64,000 nucleotides of DNA from the NCBI GenBank assembly GCA_965237855.1, contig CBDEGK010000003.1, positions 62,001-126,000 on the forward strand, read 5' to 3'. The DNA comes from CBDEGK01 sp965237855 (GTDB lineage Bacteria > Pseudomonadota > Gammaproteobacteria > Pseudomonadales > Halieaceae). Positions within the stretch are counted from its first letter, which is position 1; every line of letters starts with the position of its first letter. This document shows positions 7,906 through 17,073 of this stretch, in pieces. A program made the translations under genes and the position numbers. The notes under the pieces were generated by a model. It saw only the letters and a program-made list of their open reading frames with translations, had not been told where the DNA came from and did no database searches.

Positions 7906-8667
7906 CTTAACGAGGTCCTTATAAGCGTACCAGGTGGCGTGCCCCAGCAGCGGGTAGATGATCACCATGCCAACCAGGAAGGTCATGAAACCGATCCCGA
8001 CCAGGATGGCGATCAATCCTGCCCACACTATCATGGCGGGCCAATCCGCCAGGGTCACACGCAAGCTGGTGCGCATGGCGGAACTCGCTTCGGCGCCGCG
8101 ATCGATAATCATCGGTATCGAGACCACCGACAGCGCGAAAACCACACCGGCCAGGCCTCCCCCGACCAGTATGTAGGCCACTAATTGCTCGGTGGTGATA
8201 CTGCTCATGACATCTCCCAAGACCGTGGCACTGAGTTCGGGGGCGGCGCTATCCAGGAATACCTTCATCAACATGGTGGACAGGAGAAACCAGACCAGGC
8301 TGCACACAATAAGTATCTGGGCAAAGCGCAACAGATCACGCCGATGACTGTGCAACACCTTCAGGGAAGTGTCAAAGGTGACCTCTTCTCCGCGATCGTG
8401 CCGACGAGAAAGCTCGCACAATCCCGCAGTTAAAACAGGCCCGACCAGCAAAAAGCCGGTAATCGCCGCGGCAATAAAGTAGGGATGGCGCTCATACATG
8501 ACGACTAGGCCACCCATCACAGATACCAGCAGCCCATAGGCAAGGCTGGCCATACGGTGGGTTACCAGGTCGCCAATTCCACGATTCAACCAGATAAAGG
8601 GGCGCGTAATAGGAACACGACGAACTTGATTGAGGCCTTGTGCTTCATCATGGCTCACTGAGCTCAT
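7903..8667 (-). CDS. DUF2189 integral membrane protein
   Basis: A 254-residue membrane protein of the DUF2189 family. About six hydrophobic segments are visible: LAYGLLVSVMGGLVVMY, YFIAAAITGFLLVGPVLTAG, LLRFAQILIVCSLVWFLLS, LVAYILVGGGLAGVVFALSV, MIVWAGLIAILVGIGF and FLVGMVIIYPLLGHATWYAY. The family has been likened to cytochrome oxidase subunit I or acyltransferase-type membrane proteins, but no function is proven and I assign none. A strong AAGGAGGAAGAG site precedes the ATG at 8667. It appears monocistronic and converges on the NUDIX gene. Confidence 0.85.
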   Translation of the reverse strand: MSSVSHDEAQGLNQVRRVPITRPFIWLNRGIGDLVTHRMASLAYGLLVSVMGGLVVMYERHPYFIAAAITGFLLVGPVLTAGLCELSRRHDRGEEVTFDTSLKVLHSHRRDLLRFAQILIVCSLVWFLLSTMLMKVFLDSAAPELSATVLGDVMSSITTEQLVAYILVGGGLAGVVFALSVVSIPMIIDRGAEASSAMRTSLRVTLADWPAMIVWAGLIAILVGIGFMTFLVGMVIIYPLLGHATWYAYKDLVK

Positions 8668-8784
8668 GACTCTTCCTCCTTAGTGCTCATGGCTGTTCCT
8701 TCTTGCGGGAGATAATCTTTAGGCAACAGGAAGGACCACAACTTTCACTGTCACACACCGATATGTACTGAGTATAGACGAGCC

Positions 8785-9399
8785 TCAGGCGTCAGCCAGA
8801 AGCATGCGAAATATTTCCACCGGTTGCGCGCCCTGGATAATTTCACCGTCCTCCAGGCGGAAGAAGGGCACCCCGCTGATGCCGGCGTTGAGACACCATT
8901 GCAGCCCTTCGTGAACCTCTTCCCGATAATCTGGCGACGGCAGCATGGCCCGCACTTCATCCGCGTCCAGCCCCACGTAGACAGCTATTTCTATCAGCAC
9001 CTCGCTATCGCCAATGTCGCTGCCCCTCTCAAAGCTTGCGGACATCAAGGCCTCAACTGCCTCGTGCTGCACACCTTGGTCGGCGGCGTATTCAAGCAGG
9101 CGATGGGAATTAAAGGTATTGGGAATGGTCTGCCGGGCTTTGAAATCAAACGCAATACCCGCCTCGGAACCAATGTCCACAATGCGCTGAAAAGCCTCGC
9201 CGCCGCGACTCTCACCAAAGCGCGCTCGCATAAAACTCTCGCGATCAACGCCCTCAGGCGGAATTTGCGGGTATAGCTGGTAAGGGTGCCAGCGCACCTC
9301 GATATCCTCCCGACCCAGGTCTTCGATAGCCTGGTCCAGGTGTTTCTTGCCGATGTAACACCAGGGGCAAATATTGTCGGAATAAACGTCGATTCGCAT
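8785..9399 (-). CDS. DsbA family oxidoreductase (FrnE-like)
   Basis: A 204-residue thioredoxin-fold protein with an inserted helical domain, as in FrnE and 2-hydroxychromene-2-carboxylate isomerases. The redox motif CPWC sits at residues 11-14 (YSDNICPWCYIGKK), and the cis-Pro region is SGVPFFRLEDGEIIQGAQPVE. There is no signal peptide, so it is likely cytoplasmic, unlike true DsbA. Members act as disulfide isomerases or in oxidative-stress tolerance; the substrate here is unknown. It is transcribed away from the nuo operon. Confidence 0.9.
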   Translation of the reverse strand: MRIDVYSDNICPWCYIGKKHLDQAIEDLGREDIEVRWHPYQLYPQIPPEGVDRESFMRARFGESRGGEAFQRIVDIGSEAGIAFDFKARQTIPNTFNSHRLLEYAADQGVQHEAVEALMSASFERGSDIGDSEVLIEIAVYVGLDADEVRAMLPSPDYREEVHEGLQWCLNAGISGVPFFRLEDGEIIQGAQPVEIFRMLLADA

Positions 9400-9665
9400 G
9401 GCTCCACCATAGCGCGACGCGGGGATTACGCCAAGGGATTGCGTTCACCACTCATCCAGTCTAGAGTCTTCAACAGACGTAAGTGGTAGTGGTACCCAGG
9501 TCGTTTTACTTACCCAGATGGTGAAGTACGGGCAAGAGACCTCCATAAGAAAAATTATGTGGAGTGGATTGTGCGAAGACTGGAAGCGGGGACAACCTCA
9601 TACCGACAGATCGCTCTGCGCGACCTGCCAAGGCCGGCCTGTGGCCATCTGGAGGACGTCCAGCC
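9400..9665. promoter_or_regulatory. Leader region upstream of the nuo operon
   Basis: A 266-bp stretch between the divergent FrnE-like gene and nuoA. It must hold the nuo promoter, but I could not assign convincing hexamers. It ends in GGAGG at 9651-9655, ten bases before the TTG start of nuoA. No tRNA or small ORF is supported here. Confidence 0.5.
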
Positions 9666-10070
9666 TTGAGCGCCTCCGCCACAGACGGTCTCCTCCCCTT
9701 TCTGGTTTACTTCGGCGCGGTGATACTTCTGGTTCTTACCATGCTCGGTCTGTCCTTTGTGCTGGGCGAACGCCGCTCCAATAAAGCCACCGACATGCCC
9801 TTTGAATCTGGCATCGTGCCGGTGGGTTCCTCGCAAATTCAGCTGTCTGTCGAGTTCTACCTGATCGCGATTTTCTTTGTAATTTTTGACCTGGAAACCG
9901 TGTTTATTTTTGCCTGGGCCATCGCCTTTTTTGAATTGGGCTGGCAGGGCTATTTTTCCATCCTGGTATTTATCGCCGTACTCGGTATTGCGCTGATTTA
10001 TGGGTGGCGTTCCGGCGCCCTGGAATGGGGCGTGAAAACCCGGGTTGGGCTGGACGAGGAGATTCGCTAG
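9666..10070 (+). CDS. nuoA: NADH-quinone oxidoreductase subunit A
   Basis: A small membrane subunit of complex I at the junction of the peripheral and membrane arms. It has three transmembrane segments (LPFLVYFGAVILLVLTMLGL; LSVEFYLIAIFFVIFDLETV; YFSILVFIAVLGIALIYGW). The conserved loop MPFESGIVPVGSSQ and the acidic FDLETVF, which touches the quinone channel, are present. I chose the TTG at 9666 (134 residues) because GGAGG lies ten bases upstream and the N-terminus then matches other NuoA proteins. An ATG at 9564 is in frame but would add 34 unconserved, Arg/Ser-rich residues. The stop overlaps the GTG of nuoB by one base. Confidence 0.92.
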   Translation: MSASATDGLLPFLVYFGAVILLVLTMLGLSFVLGERRSNKATDMPFESGIVPVGSSQIQLSVEFYLIAIFFVIFDLETVFIFAWAIAFFELGWQGYFSILVFIAVLGIALIYGWRSGALEWGVKTRVGLDEEIR

Positions 10071-10723
10071 TGGAATGGAGCCTGAGCAAGCCTGAAGACA
10101 TCATCGCCACATCGCCAGGGGCCGCCAGTCCTGGCGCCATGAGCATTGAGGAGCAAGTTCAGCGCAACGTCTTTTTCGCAAAACTCGAGGACCTTGTTGC
10201 CTGGGGCCGCGCCCACTCCCTGTGGCCGTTTAACTTTGGCCTGTCCTGCTGTTACGTGGAAATGGCCACCTCGTTCACCAGCCGTCACGACATCGCCCGC
10301 TTTGGCTCAGAAGTCATCCGCGCCACCCCACGCCAGGCCGACCTGATGGTGATCTCCGGGACCTGCTTTCGCAAAATGGCGCCGGTGGTACAACACCTCT
10401 ACGACCAGTTACTGGAACCGCGCTGGATTATTTCCATGGGTAGTTGCGCCAACTCCGGCGGCATGTACGACATATACAGCGTGGTACAGGGGGTGGACAA
10501 GTTTATTCCCGTTGATGTGTACGTGCCCGGTTGTCCCCCTCGACCGGAGGCGCTGATGCAGGGTTTGATGATGTTGCAGGATGCCATAGAACAAGAACGG
10601 CGGCCGTTGAGCTGGGTGGTGGGTGACCAACAGGTCATAAAGCCCGACATGCCCAGTCAGCGCGACCGACTGCAGGAGGAGCGCAGCCTGGCCACGGAAT
10701 TGCGGGAGCCCAACAAAGTATAG
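10070..10723 (+). CDS. nuoB: NADH-quinone oxidoreductase subunit B
   Basis: The subunit that binds the terminal [4Fe-4S] cluster N2, which reduces quinone. All four ligands are visible: the tandem cysteines in LSCCYVEMATS, the cysteine in ISMGSCANSGG and that in VPGCPPRPEALM. The start is placed at GTG 10070 (TAGTG overlap with nuoA), giving 217 residues and a leader comparable to E. coli NuoB. An ATG at 10139 (MSIEEQVQRN) is a shorter alternative. The C-terminus SQRDRLQEERSLATELREP matches gammaproteobacterial NuoB. Confidence 0.95.
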   Translation: MEWSLSKPEDIIATSPGAASPGAMSIEEQVQRNVFFAKLEDLVAWGRAHSLWPFNFGLSCCYVEMATSFTSRHDIARFGSEVIRATPRQADLMVISGTCFRKMAPVVQHLYDQLLEPRWIISMGSCANSGGMYDIYSVVQGVDKFIPVDVYVPGCPPRPEALMQGLMMLQDAIEQERRPLSWVVGDQQVIKPDMPSQRDRLQEERSLATELREPNKV

Positions 10724-10749
10724 AAAGCGGCAAGTTTAGAACGCTGTCA

Positions 10750-10775
10750 GTTTCAGTTGTCCGTTTTAGCTGTCC
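10750..10775 (+). repeat. 13-bp imperfect tandem repeat in the nuoB-nuoCD gap
   Basis: GTTTCAGTTGTCC (10750-10762) is followed directly by GTTTTAGCTGTCC (10763-10775), 11 of 13 bases identical, and then by ATTTTAAG. It lies in the only sizeable spacer (83 bp) inside the nuo operon. No function is evident. Confidence 0.5.
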
Positions 10776-10806
10776 ATTTTAAGAACAGGGGGATGAGGAG
10801 TTAATC

Positions 10807-12555
10807 GTGCTCAACGCACAAGCCACAAAAAATTCTGACGCCGTGGACGACTTGATCGCCCACTTTGGCGCGGGTCGCTTTGTGCTCCAGAACACCGCCG
10901 ATAGCATACCCACCCTGTGGGTGGGTAGTGGGCAGTTGCTGGATGTGTTGAGCTACCTGAAACAGAGCTACCCGATGCTCTACGACTTGTTCGCTATTGA
11001 TGAGCGCCTGCGCGACCATCGGGTTGGTCAACCAGATGCTGACTTCAGTGTGGTCTACCATTTATTGAGCCTCGAACCGGTGGCGGAGATCCGCATCAAG
11101 GTGGCCGTGATCGAGCCTGCCGAAGTACCGAGTGCGATTGGTATATGGCCCAATGCCAACTGGTATGAACGGGAAGTCTGGGACATGTTTGGCCTCCGCT
11201 TCAGTGGCCACCCCAATCTTCGCCGTATTCTGTTGCCCCCCACCTGGGAGGGTCACGCCCTGCGCAAGGAGCACCCGGCTCGCGCCACCGAGATGGAGCC
11301 CTACAGTCTCAGCGAGGAACGCCAGGAATTCGAACAGGAGGCCCTGCGTTTTCGCCCAGAAGAATGGGGTATGGCCGCCGCCAGTGACGATTCCGAGTTC
11401 ATGTTTCTCAACCTGGGGCCCAACCACCCCAGCGTCCACGGCGTGTTCCGCATCGCCCTGCAGCTGGACGGCGAAGTGGTCGTGGATGCCGTGCCCGACA
11501 TCGGCTATCACCATCGCGGCGCCGAGAAAATGGGTGAGCGCCAAACCTGGCATTCGTATATTCCCTACACCGATCGCATCGATTATCTCGGCGGGGTCAT
11601 GAATAACCTGGCCTATGTGCAATCGATTGAGGTCATGGCCGGCATCGAAGTACCCGCCCGGGCCAAAGTCATCCGTATTATGCTGGCGGAGTTTTTCCGC
11701 ATCTCCAGTCACCTGGTGTTTTACGGCACCTTTGCCCAGGACGTGGGCCAAATGTCGCCGGTGTTTTACATGTTCGCTGATCGCGAGCGCCTGTTTGGCA
11801 TCATCGAGGCCATCACCGGCGGCCGCATGCACCCCGCCTGGTTCCGCATTGGTGGGGTCTGCCAGGATCTGCCCGAGGGCTGGGACAAAATGGTGCGCGA
11901 CTTTATTGACTTCCTGCCGGCGCGCCTGGACCACTACGACAAGATGGCCATGCAGAACAGCATATTGAAACAACGCACCGTCGGCATTGGCTGTTATACC
12001 CCGCAGGAAGCCATCGACTGGGGCATCACCGGCCCCTCCCTGCGCGCCACCGGGGTTGATTTCGACCTGCGCCGGGATCGCCCCTACGGCGGCTACGAAG
12101 ACTTCGACTTCGAGGTACCGGTAGCGGCTAACGGCGATTGTTTCGACCGGGCCGTGGTACGTATCGAGGAAATGCGCCAGAGCGTGCACATTATTCGCCA
12201 GTGCCTGGACAACATGCCGGAGGGTCCTTACAAGTCTGAGCACAAACTGACCACGCCTCCCCCAAAGGATGCGACCCTGCAGGACATCGAGACCCTCATA
12301 CACCACTTTCTCAATGTCAGCTGGGGGCCGGTGATCCCGGCCGGGGAAGCCTCGGTAATGATCGAGGCCACCAAGGGCATCAACAGTTATCACCTGGTTA
12401 GCGATGGTGGCACAACATCCTATCGAACGCGGATTCGAACCCCCTCGTTCCCGGCGCTGCAACAAATTCCACTAATATCCCGCGGGCTGATGATCCCCGA
12501 CCTGATTGCGATTCTCGCCAGTATCGATTTTGTGATGGCGGACGTGGACCGATGA
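10807..12555 (+). CDS. nuoCD: NADH-quinone oxidoreductase fused subunit C/D
   Basis: A 582-residue fusion of the 30-kDa (C) and 49-kDa (D) subunits of complex I, an arrangement typical of gammaproteobacteria. The C part ends around residue 180 with WYEREVWDMFGLRFSGHPNL and RILLPPTWEGHALRKEHP. The D part starts near FMFLNLGPNHPSVHGVFR and carries GYHHRGAEKM (quinone-site histidine region), YTDRIDYLGG and PAGEASVMIEATKG. The GTG at 10807 follows GATGAGGAG. Together with NuoB it forms the quinone-reduction site. Its stop overlaps the nuoE start (ATGA). Confidence 0.96.
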   Translation: MLNAQATKNSDAVDDLIAHFGAGRFVLQNTADSIPTLWVGSGQLLDVLSYLKQSYPMLYDLFAIDERLRDHRVGQPDADFSVVYHLLSLEPVAEIRIKVAVIEPAEVPSAIGIWPNANWYEREVWDMFGLRFSGHPNLRRILLPPTWEGHALRKEHPARATEMEPYSLSEERQEFEQEALRFRPEEWGMAAASDDSEFMFLNLGPNHPSVHGVFRIALQLDGEVVVDAVPDIGYHHRGAEKMGERQTWHSYIPYTDRIDYLGGVMNNLAYVQSIEVMAGIEVPARAKVIRIMLAEFFRISSHLVFYGTFAQDVGQMSPVFYMFADRERLFGIIEAITGGRMHPAWFRIGGVCQDLPEGWDKMVRDFIDFLPARLDHYDKMAMQNSILKQRTVGIGCYTPQEAIDWGITGPSLRATGVDFDLRRDRPYGGYEDFDFEVPVAANGDCFDRAVVRIEEMRQSVHIIRQCLDNMPEGPYKSEHKLTTPPPKDATLQDIETLIHHFLNVSWGPVIPAGEASVMIEATKGINSYHLVSDGGTTSYRTRIRTPSFPALQQIPLISRGLMIPDLIAILASIDFVMADVDR

Positions 12556-13034
12556 GCAGCCTGGAACTCATTCCTATGCTAAGCGATGCCGAACTGGCAG
12601 AAATCGATGCCGAGCTGACGCATGTGCCCTACCGTTCTGCCGCTGCCATTGATGCACTGAAAATCGTGCAGCAGCACCGCGGCTGGGTGTCGGACGAAAG
12701 CCTCAAGGCCATTGCCCACCATCTCGATATGTCGGCAGAGGAACTGGATGGAATCGCCACCTTCTACAACCTGATTTTCCGCCAGCCGGTGGGCGAGAAA
12801 GTCATCCTGTTGTGCGACAGCGTTACCTGCTGGATGAAGGGCTGCGATTCGCTGCAACAACAAATCACCGATCAACTGGGCATCGGCCTCGGCGAGACCA
12901 CGGCGGACAACCTATACACGCTGCTGCCGGTGACCTGCCTGGGCGCCTGCGACAAGGCACCGGTAATGATGGTGGGCGATGATCTGTACGAGGATATCAA
13001 CGAAAACACCATTGCCGAGGTATTCAAGCGATGA
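12552..13034 (+). CDS. nuoE: NADH-quinone oxidoreductase subunit E
   Basis: The 24-kDa subunit of the NADH dehydrogenase module, 160 residues. A helical N-terminus (DALKIVQQHRGWVSDESLKA, GIATFYNLIFRQPVG) precedes a thioredoxin-like domain with the [2Fe-2S] N1a ligands in LLCDSVTCWMKGC and TCLGACDKAPVMMV. It overlaps nuoCD upstream and nuoF downstream by 4 bp each, implying translational coupling. Confidence 0.95.
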   Translation: MSSLELIPMLSDAELAEIDAELTHVPYRSAAAIDALKIVQQHRGWVSDESLKAIAHHLDMSAEELDGIATFYNLIFRQPVGEKVILLCDSVTCWMKGCDSLQQQITDQLGIGLGETTADNLYTLLPVTCLGACDKAPVMMVGDDLYEDINENTIAEVFKR

Positions 13035-14326
13035 GTGACCTGCTGCCACTGACCCGAAATATCCACGCCGATCGCCGGCCGACGGATATGCAAGCCTATG
13101 AAGCCAACGGCGGCTACGCGGGTTTGCGCCGAGCAATTCCCGCTATAGCGCCGGCCGACTGCCTGCAAACCGTGAAAGACTCCCAGTTGCGCGGCCGCGG
13201 CGGCGCCGGTTTCCCCACTGGCATGAAATGGAGCTTTGTGCCGATGGGAGAACACTGTAGTCCCGGGCACAAGTACCTCATCTGCAATGCCGATGAAATG
13301 GAACCGGGTACTTTCAAAGACCGACTGTTGATGGAGTGCGATCCCCACCAACTGATCGAGGGTATGATCCTGTCCGCCTATACCCTGCAGGCGGACATCG
13401 CCTATATCTTTATCCGCGCAGAATACCTGGTTGCCACGGAAAGACTGCGCCAGGCCATCGCCGATTGTTATCAGCGGGGTTACCTTGGCGACAATATTCT
13501 CGGCAGTGGCTTCAAACTGGATATGTACGTTCACGTCAGTGCCGGCCGCTATATCTGCGGTGAAGAAACTGCCCTGATTTCCGCCCTGGAGGGCAAGCGC
13601 GCCAACCCGCGCGCCAAACCCCCCTTTCCCCAGGTCAGCGGTTTGTGGGGCCGGCCCACCATCGTCAACAACGTGGAAACCCTGTGCAACATCCCCCATA
13701 TCATCGAACGCGGCGCCGACTGGTTTAGCGGCCTGGGGCTCGGTGACGACGCCGGCACCAAACTCTACGGCGTCAGCGGCCGGGTTATGAATCCCGGCTG
13801 CTGGGAGCTGCCCATGGGAACGCCTATCCGAGACATCATCGAGGGCAAAGCCGGCGGCATGGAAGATGGCTACCAGTTGCGTGGGTTTCTGCCCGGCGGT
13901 GGTTCCACCGATTTCCTGGTACCTGAACACCTCGACCTGCCCATGGATTACGACGCCATTGGCCAGGCGGGCTCGCGCATGGGCACCGGCACCATGATTA
14001 TCCTCGACGATCGCACCTGTCCTGTCGCGTTCGTTAAAAACCTGGTGGACTTCTTCGCCCAGGAGTCCTGTGGTTTCTGCACCCCCTGCCGCGATGGTCT
14101 GCCCTGGTCCGGGCAGGTGCTGGGCGATATTGAAAGCGGACGCGGGCGACCAGAGGACATGGATACCCTGGCGCAACAGGTCAAGTACATCGGTGCCATC
14201 GGCAACACTCACTGCGCGCTGGCGCCCGGTGCTATGGAGCCGTTGCAAAGCGCGCTGCACTACTTCCGGGAGGATTTTGAAAAACATATTGAGGATGGCT
14301 GCTGCCCCTACGGGGAGGCACACTGA
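13031..14326 (+). CDS. nuoF: NADH-quinone oxidoreductase subunit F
   Basis: The 51-kDa subunit that binds NADH, FMN and cluster N3; 431 residues. Visible are the FMN/NADH glycine-rich loop GRGGAGFPTGMKWSF, the FMN region CNADEMEPGTFKDR, AGRYICGEETALISALEGK (the GEETAL motif) and the [4Fe-4S] ligands ESCGFCTPCRDG with the fourth cysteine in NTHCALAPGA. Electrons enter complex I here and pass to NuoE and NuoG. A long open frame on the opposite strand is a composition shadow. Confidence 0.96.
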   Translation: MSDLLPLTRNIHADRRPTDMQAYEANGGYAGLRRAIPAIAPADCLQTVKDSQLRGRGGAGFPTGMKWSFVPMGEHCSPGHKYLICNADEMEPGTFKDRLLMECDPHQLIEGMILSAYTLQADIAYIFIRAEYLVATERLRQAIADCYQRGYLGDNILGSGFKLDMYVHVSAGRYICGEETALISALEGKRANPRAKPPFPQVSGLWGRPTIVNNVETLCNIPHIIERGADWFSGLGLGDDAGTKLYGVSGRVMNPGCWELPMGTPIRDIIEGKAGGMEDGYQLRGFLPGGGSTDFLVPEHLDLPMDYDAIGQAGSRMGTGTMIILDDRTCPVAFVKNLVDFFAQESCGFCTPCRDGLPWSGQVLGDIESGRGRPEDMDTLAQQVKYIGAIGNTHCALAPGAMEPLQSALHYFREDFEKHIEDGCCPYGEAH

Positions 14327-14328
14327 GC

Positions 14329-17073
14329 ATGGCTTCTACTAAAACCGCCAGCATCAAGATAGACGGCGTTGAATACCAGGCGGAAGCGGGCGCCAACCTG
14401 TTGGAGACCTGCCTCAACCTGGGCCTGGACTTACCATATTTCTGCTGGCATCCGGCCATGGGCTCTATCGGCGCCTGCCGCCAGTGCGCGCTGGTGCAGT
14501 ACCTGCGCGAAGAAGATTCCCATGGTCGCATCGTCATGGGCTGCATGACCCCGGTCACTGATGGTGCCATCTTCAGCCTCTGTGGTGATCAGGCGGCGAC
14601 CTTCCGCACCGACATCGTCGAATCACTGATGCTCAATCATCCGCATGACTGTCCAGTCTGCGCCGAGGGTGGTGAATGTCACCTGCAGGACATGACGGTG
14701 ATGGTCGGCCATCGCGACCGACACTACCGGGGCCGCAAGAACACCCATCGCAATCAATACCTGGGTCCGCTGATACATCACGAGATGAACCGCTGTATTA
14801 CCTGTTACCGCTGCACCCGCTATTACCAGGACTATGCCGGCGGTACCGATCTCGCCGCCATGGCTGCCGGCGATCACATCTATTTCGGGCGCCATGAAGA
14901 AGGCCTGCTGCAAAACGAATTTGCCGGCAACCTGGTGGAAGTCTGTCCCACCGGTGTATTTACCGACAAGTCACTGGTCAAAGAATACACCCGCAAGTGG
15001 GACCTGCAATCGGCACCCTCGGTCTGCGTCGGCTGCGCCGTCGGTTGCAATACCCTGCCCGGGGAGCGCTACGGCAAACTCAAACGCATTCACAATCGCT
15101 ACAACAAAGCCGTCAACGGTTACTTCCTCTGCGACCGCGGCCGTTTTGGCGGCGGGTTCGTCAACAGTGAGAAGCGTTTAAATTACGCCGCCCAACGCGC
15201 TGACGATGGCAGTTTTAAGGCCGTGGACACGACGGCCGCCCTGGCGGCAATAACGACTCAACTGCAGAAAGGCAAACTGGCGGGGATCGGCTCACCGCGG
15301 GCCAGCATCGAATCCAATCAACTGCTGCGGGAACTGGTGGGCGCAGACAATTACCAGTGTGGTATGGCCGACGAAGAAGCCCGGCGGGGACAGCGGATTC
15401 TGGCCCAGCTGAGCTCAACCCCCGCGCACAATCCAAGCTTGTCAGACATAGAAAGCGCCGACGCTATTCTCATCCTGGGCGAGGATGTCACCCACATCGC
15501 ACCGCGCACGGCGCTGGCACTGCGCCAGTCTGTGCGCAACCTGGCCTACAGCATGGCTGCGGAGTTGCAGTTGCAACCCTGGCAGGATGCCGCCATCCGC
15601 AACCTGGCCCAGGATCAGCGCAGTCCCTTGCATATTGTCGCCGCGTTTGAAACCGGCCTGGCCGATGTGGCAGCCAGCAACGCCTGTTTACAACCGGCAC
15701 AACAGGTCGAGTTGACGCAACAGATAGCACAGGTCCTAAGGGGTGAAAGGAGCGAGGGGGAAATCATTGACAACTCTACCGCGGAGATTGCCAATAACCT
15801 GCTGTCTGCGCAACGGCCCCTGGTCATTTGCGGCACTACCGGTTCTGCCGCACTCATCGATGGCGCGGCCTCTATTGCTGAGAGCTTGTGCCAACAGGGC
15901 AAGCCGGCAATGCTGAGTTATTGTCTGCCCGAGTGCAACAGCCTCGGTGTCAGCTTATTGGCCAGTGGCAGCGAATGTTCACTGGAACAACTGACGGCGC
16001 GGGCCACGGCGGGTGAAATCAACACGCTGCTGATCATGGAAAATGATTTGTTCCGCCGCGCCGCAGCCGAGCAAGTTGAGCAGCTAATGGCTGCAGTGGA
16101 ATGCTGTATCGGCCTGGACTGCCTGGAGCAGGCAACCCTGGAGCGTTGTCAGTGGGTGCTGCCGGCGGCCGCGTTTACCGAGGCCGAGGGTACGCTGGTC
16201 AGTAGCGAGGGACGGGCACAGCGTTTCTTCCCGGTGCATGTAGCCAGTGCCCAGCGTCGAGCCAGCTGGCAATGGCTGACTGATCTCGCCGACAGAGACC
16301 TCAGTTTCGATGAGGTCAGCCAGGCCTGTGCCCAGGCTATCCCGAGTTTACAGGGCATCATCGAGTGCGCACCGGATCATGAATTTCGAAATCGCGGCCT
16401 GAAAATACCGCGCCAGACCCACCGCTACAGTGGCCGCACCGCCATGCACGCCGACGTGTCCGTACATGAACCCAAACAGGCCGAGGATACCGAGTCGGCG
16501 CTGGCATTCACCATGGAGGGTCGCACCGGCGAGCAACCCGGCGCCCTGTTGCCCTATGTCTGGTCGCCGGGCTGGAACTCCAACCAGTCTATTCACAAAT
16601 TCCAGAGTGAGGTGGGCGGCACCCTGCGCGGCGGCACCTGCGGCGTGCGCCTGCTCGACAGCTCACCCAGCGACAGCGGCGCAAATGCGCCGGTCACCAG
16701 CACCGACCTCCCCACTTCCGGCATTGCGGGCTCGTGGATAATGCTCCCCAGACACCAGGCCTTTGGCAGTGATGAACTGAGTATGTACACGCCGCCAATA
16801 GCCGAGGTGGCAGGGTCTGCCCTGATTTATCTTTCTGAGAAGGATGCCAGCAAACTGGATGTCACCGAGGGCGACGGCGTGCAGGCCGGAGAGCGTTCCC
16901 TGGAAGTGCGTATTGACACCAGCATGGCCGAAGGCTGCGCTGCCTACAGTGTCGGCCACCCGCAAACAGCGGGGCTGCTACCCGATCAACACACGCAACT
17001 GGCAAGAGACGACAGTTGGGTGAGACGCCAACCCAGTATGATAGCCAGCGACAGTGGTGGTGGTCATGTCTGA
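14329..17073 (+). CDS. nuoG: NADH-quinone oxidoreductase subunit G
   Basis: The largest peripheral-arm subunit, 914 residues. The N-terminal [2Fe-2S] cluster N1b is ligated by Cys39, 50, 53 and 72 (PYFCWHPAMG, GACRQC, MGCMTP). N5 uses the HPHDCPVCAEGGECH motif, N6a the CITCYRCTRYYQDYAGG and VCPTGVF motifs. The extra cluster N7 motif C-x2-C-x3-C with a distal cysteine is intact (CVGCAVGCNTLPG ... FLCDRGRFGG), as in E. coli and Thermus. A degenerate molybdopterin-oxidoreductase-like domain follows to the C-terminus. The end overlaps the proposed nuoH start. Confidence 0.95.
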   Translation: MASTKTASIKIDGVEYQAEAGANLLETCLNLGLDLPYFCWHPAMGSIGACRQCALVQYLREEDSHGRIVMGCMTPVTDGAIFSLCGDQAATFRTDIVESLMLNHPHDCPVCAEGGECHLQDMTVMVGHRDRHYRGRKNTHRNQYLGPLIHHEMNRCITCYRCTRYYQDYAGGTDLAAMAAGDHIYFGRHEEGLLQNEFAGNLVEVCPTGVFTDKSLVKEYTRKWDLQSAPSVCVGCAVGCNTLPGERYGKLKRIHNRYNKAVNGYFLCDRGRFGGGFVNSEKRLNYAAQRADDGSFKAVDTTAALAAITTQLQKGKLAGIGSPRASIESNQLLRELVGADNYQCGMADEEARRGQRILAQLSSTPAHNPSLSDIESADAILILGEDVTHIAPRTALALRQSVRNLAYSMAAELQLQPWQDAAIRNLAQDQRSPLHIVAAFETGLADVAASNACLQPAQQVELTQQIAQVLRGERSEGEIIDNSTAEIANNLLSAQRPLVICGTTGSAALIDGAASIAESLCQQGKPAMLSYCLPECNSLGVSLLASGSECSLEQLTARATAGEINTLLIMENDLFRRAAAEQVEQLMAAVECCIGLDCLEQATLERCQWVLPAAAFTEAEGTLVSSEGRAQRFFPVHVASAQRRASWQWLTDLADRDLSFDEVSQACAQAIPSLQGIIECAPDHEFRNRGLKIPRQTHRYSGRTAMHADVSVHEPKQAEDTESALAFTMEGRTGEQPGALLPYVWSPGWNSNQSIHKFQSEVGGTLRGGTCGVRLLDSSPSDSGANAPVTSTDLPTSGIAGSWIMLPRHQAFGSDELSMYTPPIAEVAGSALIYLSEKDASKLDVTEGDGVQAGERSLEVRIDTSMAEGCAAYSVGHPQTAGLLPDQHTQLARDDSWVRRQPSMIASDSGGGHV

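Noticed and set aside
9564..9665. Longer NuoA starting at ATG 9564
   Set aside because: The added 34 residues are unlike any NuoA leader, while TTG 9666 has GGAGG at the right distance and a family-like N-terminus.
9400..9665. tRNA or small RNA gene upstream of nuoA
   Set aside because: No cloverleaf or conserved tRNA boxes (GTTCGAATC-type) and no strong hairpin with terminator could be found.
12872..14323. 483-codon open frame opposite nuoF, and a similar 467-codon one opposite nuoCD
   Set aside because: Both are mirror frames of highly conserved complex I genes, with low-complexity His/Gly/Val composition and no recognisable domain.
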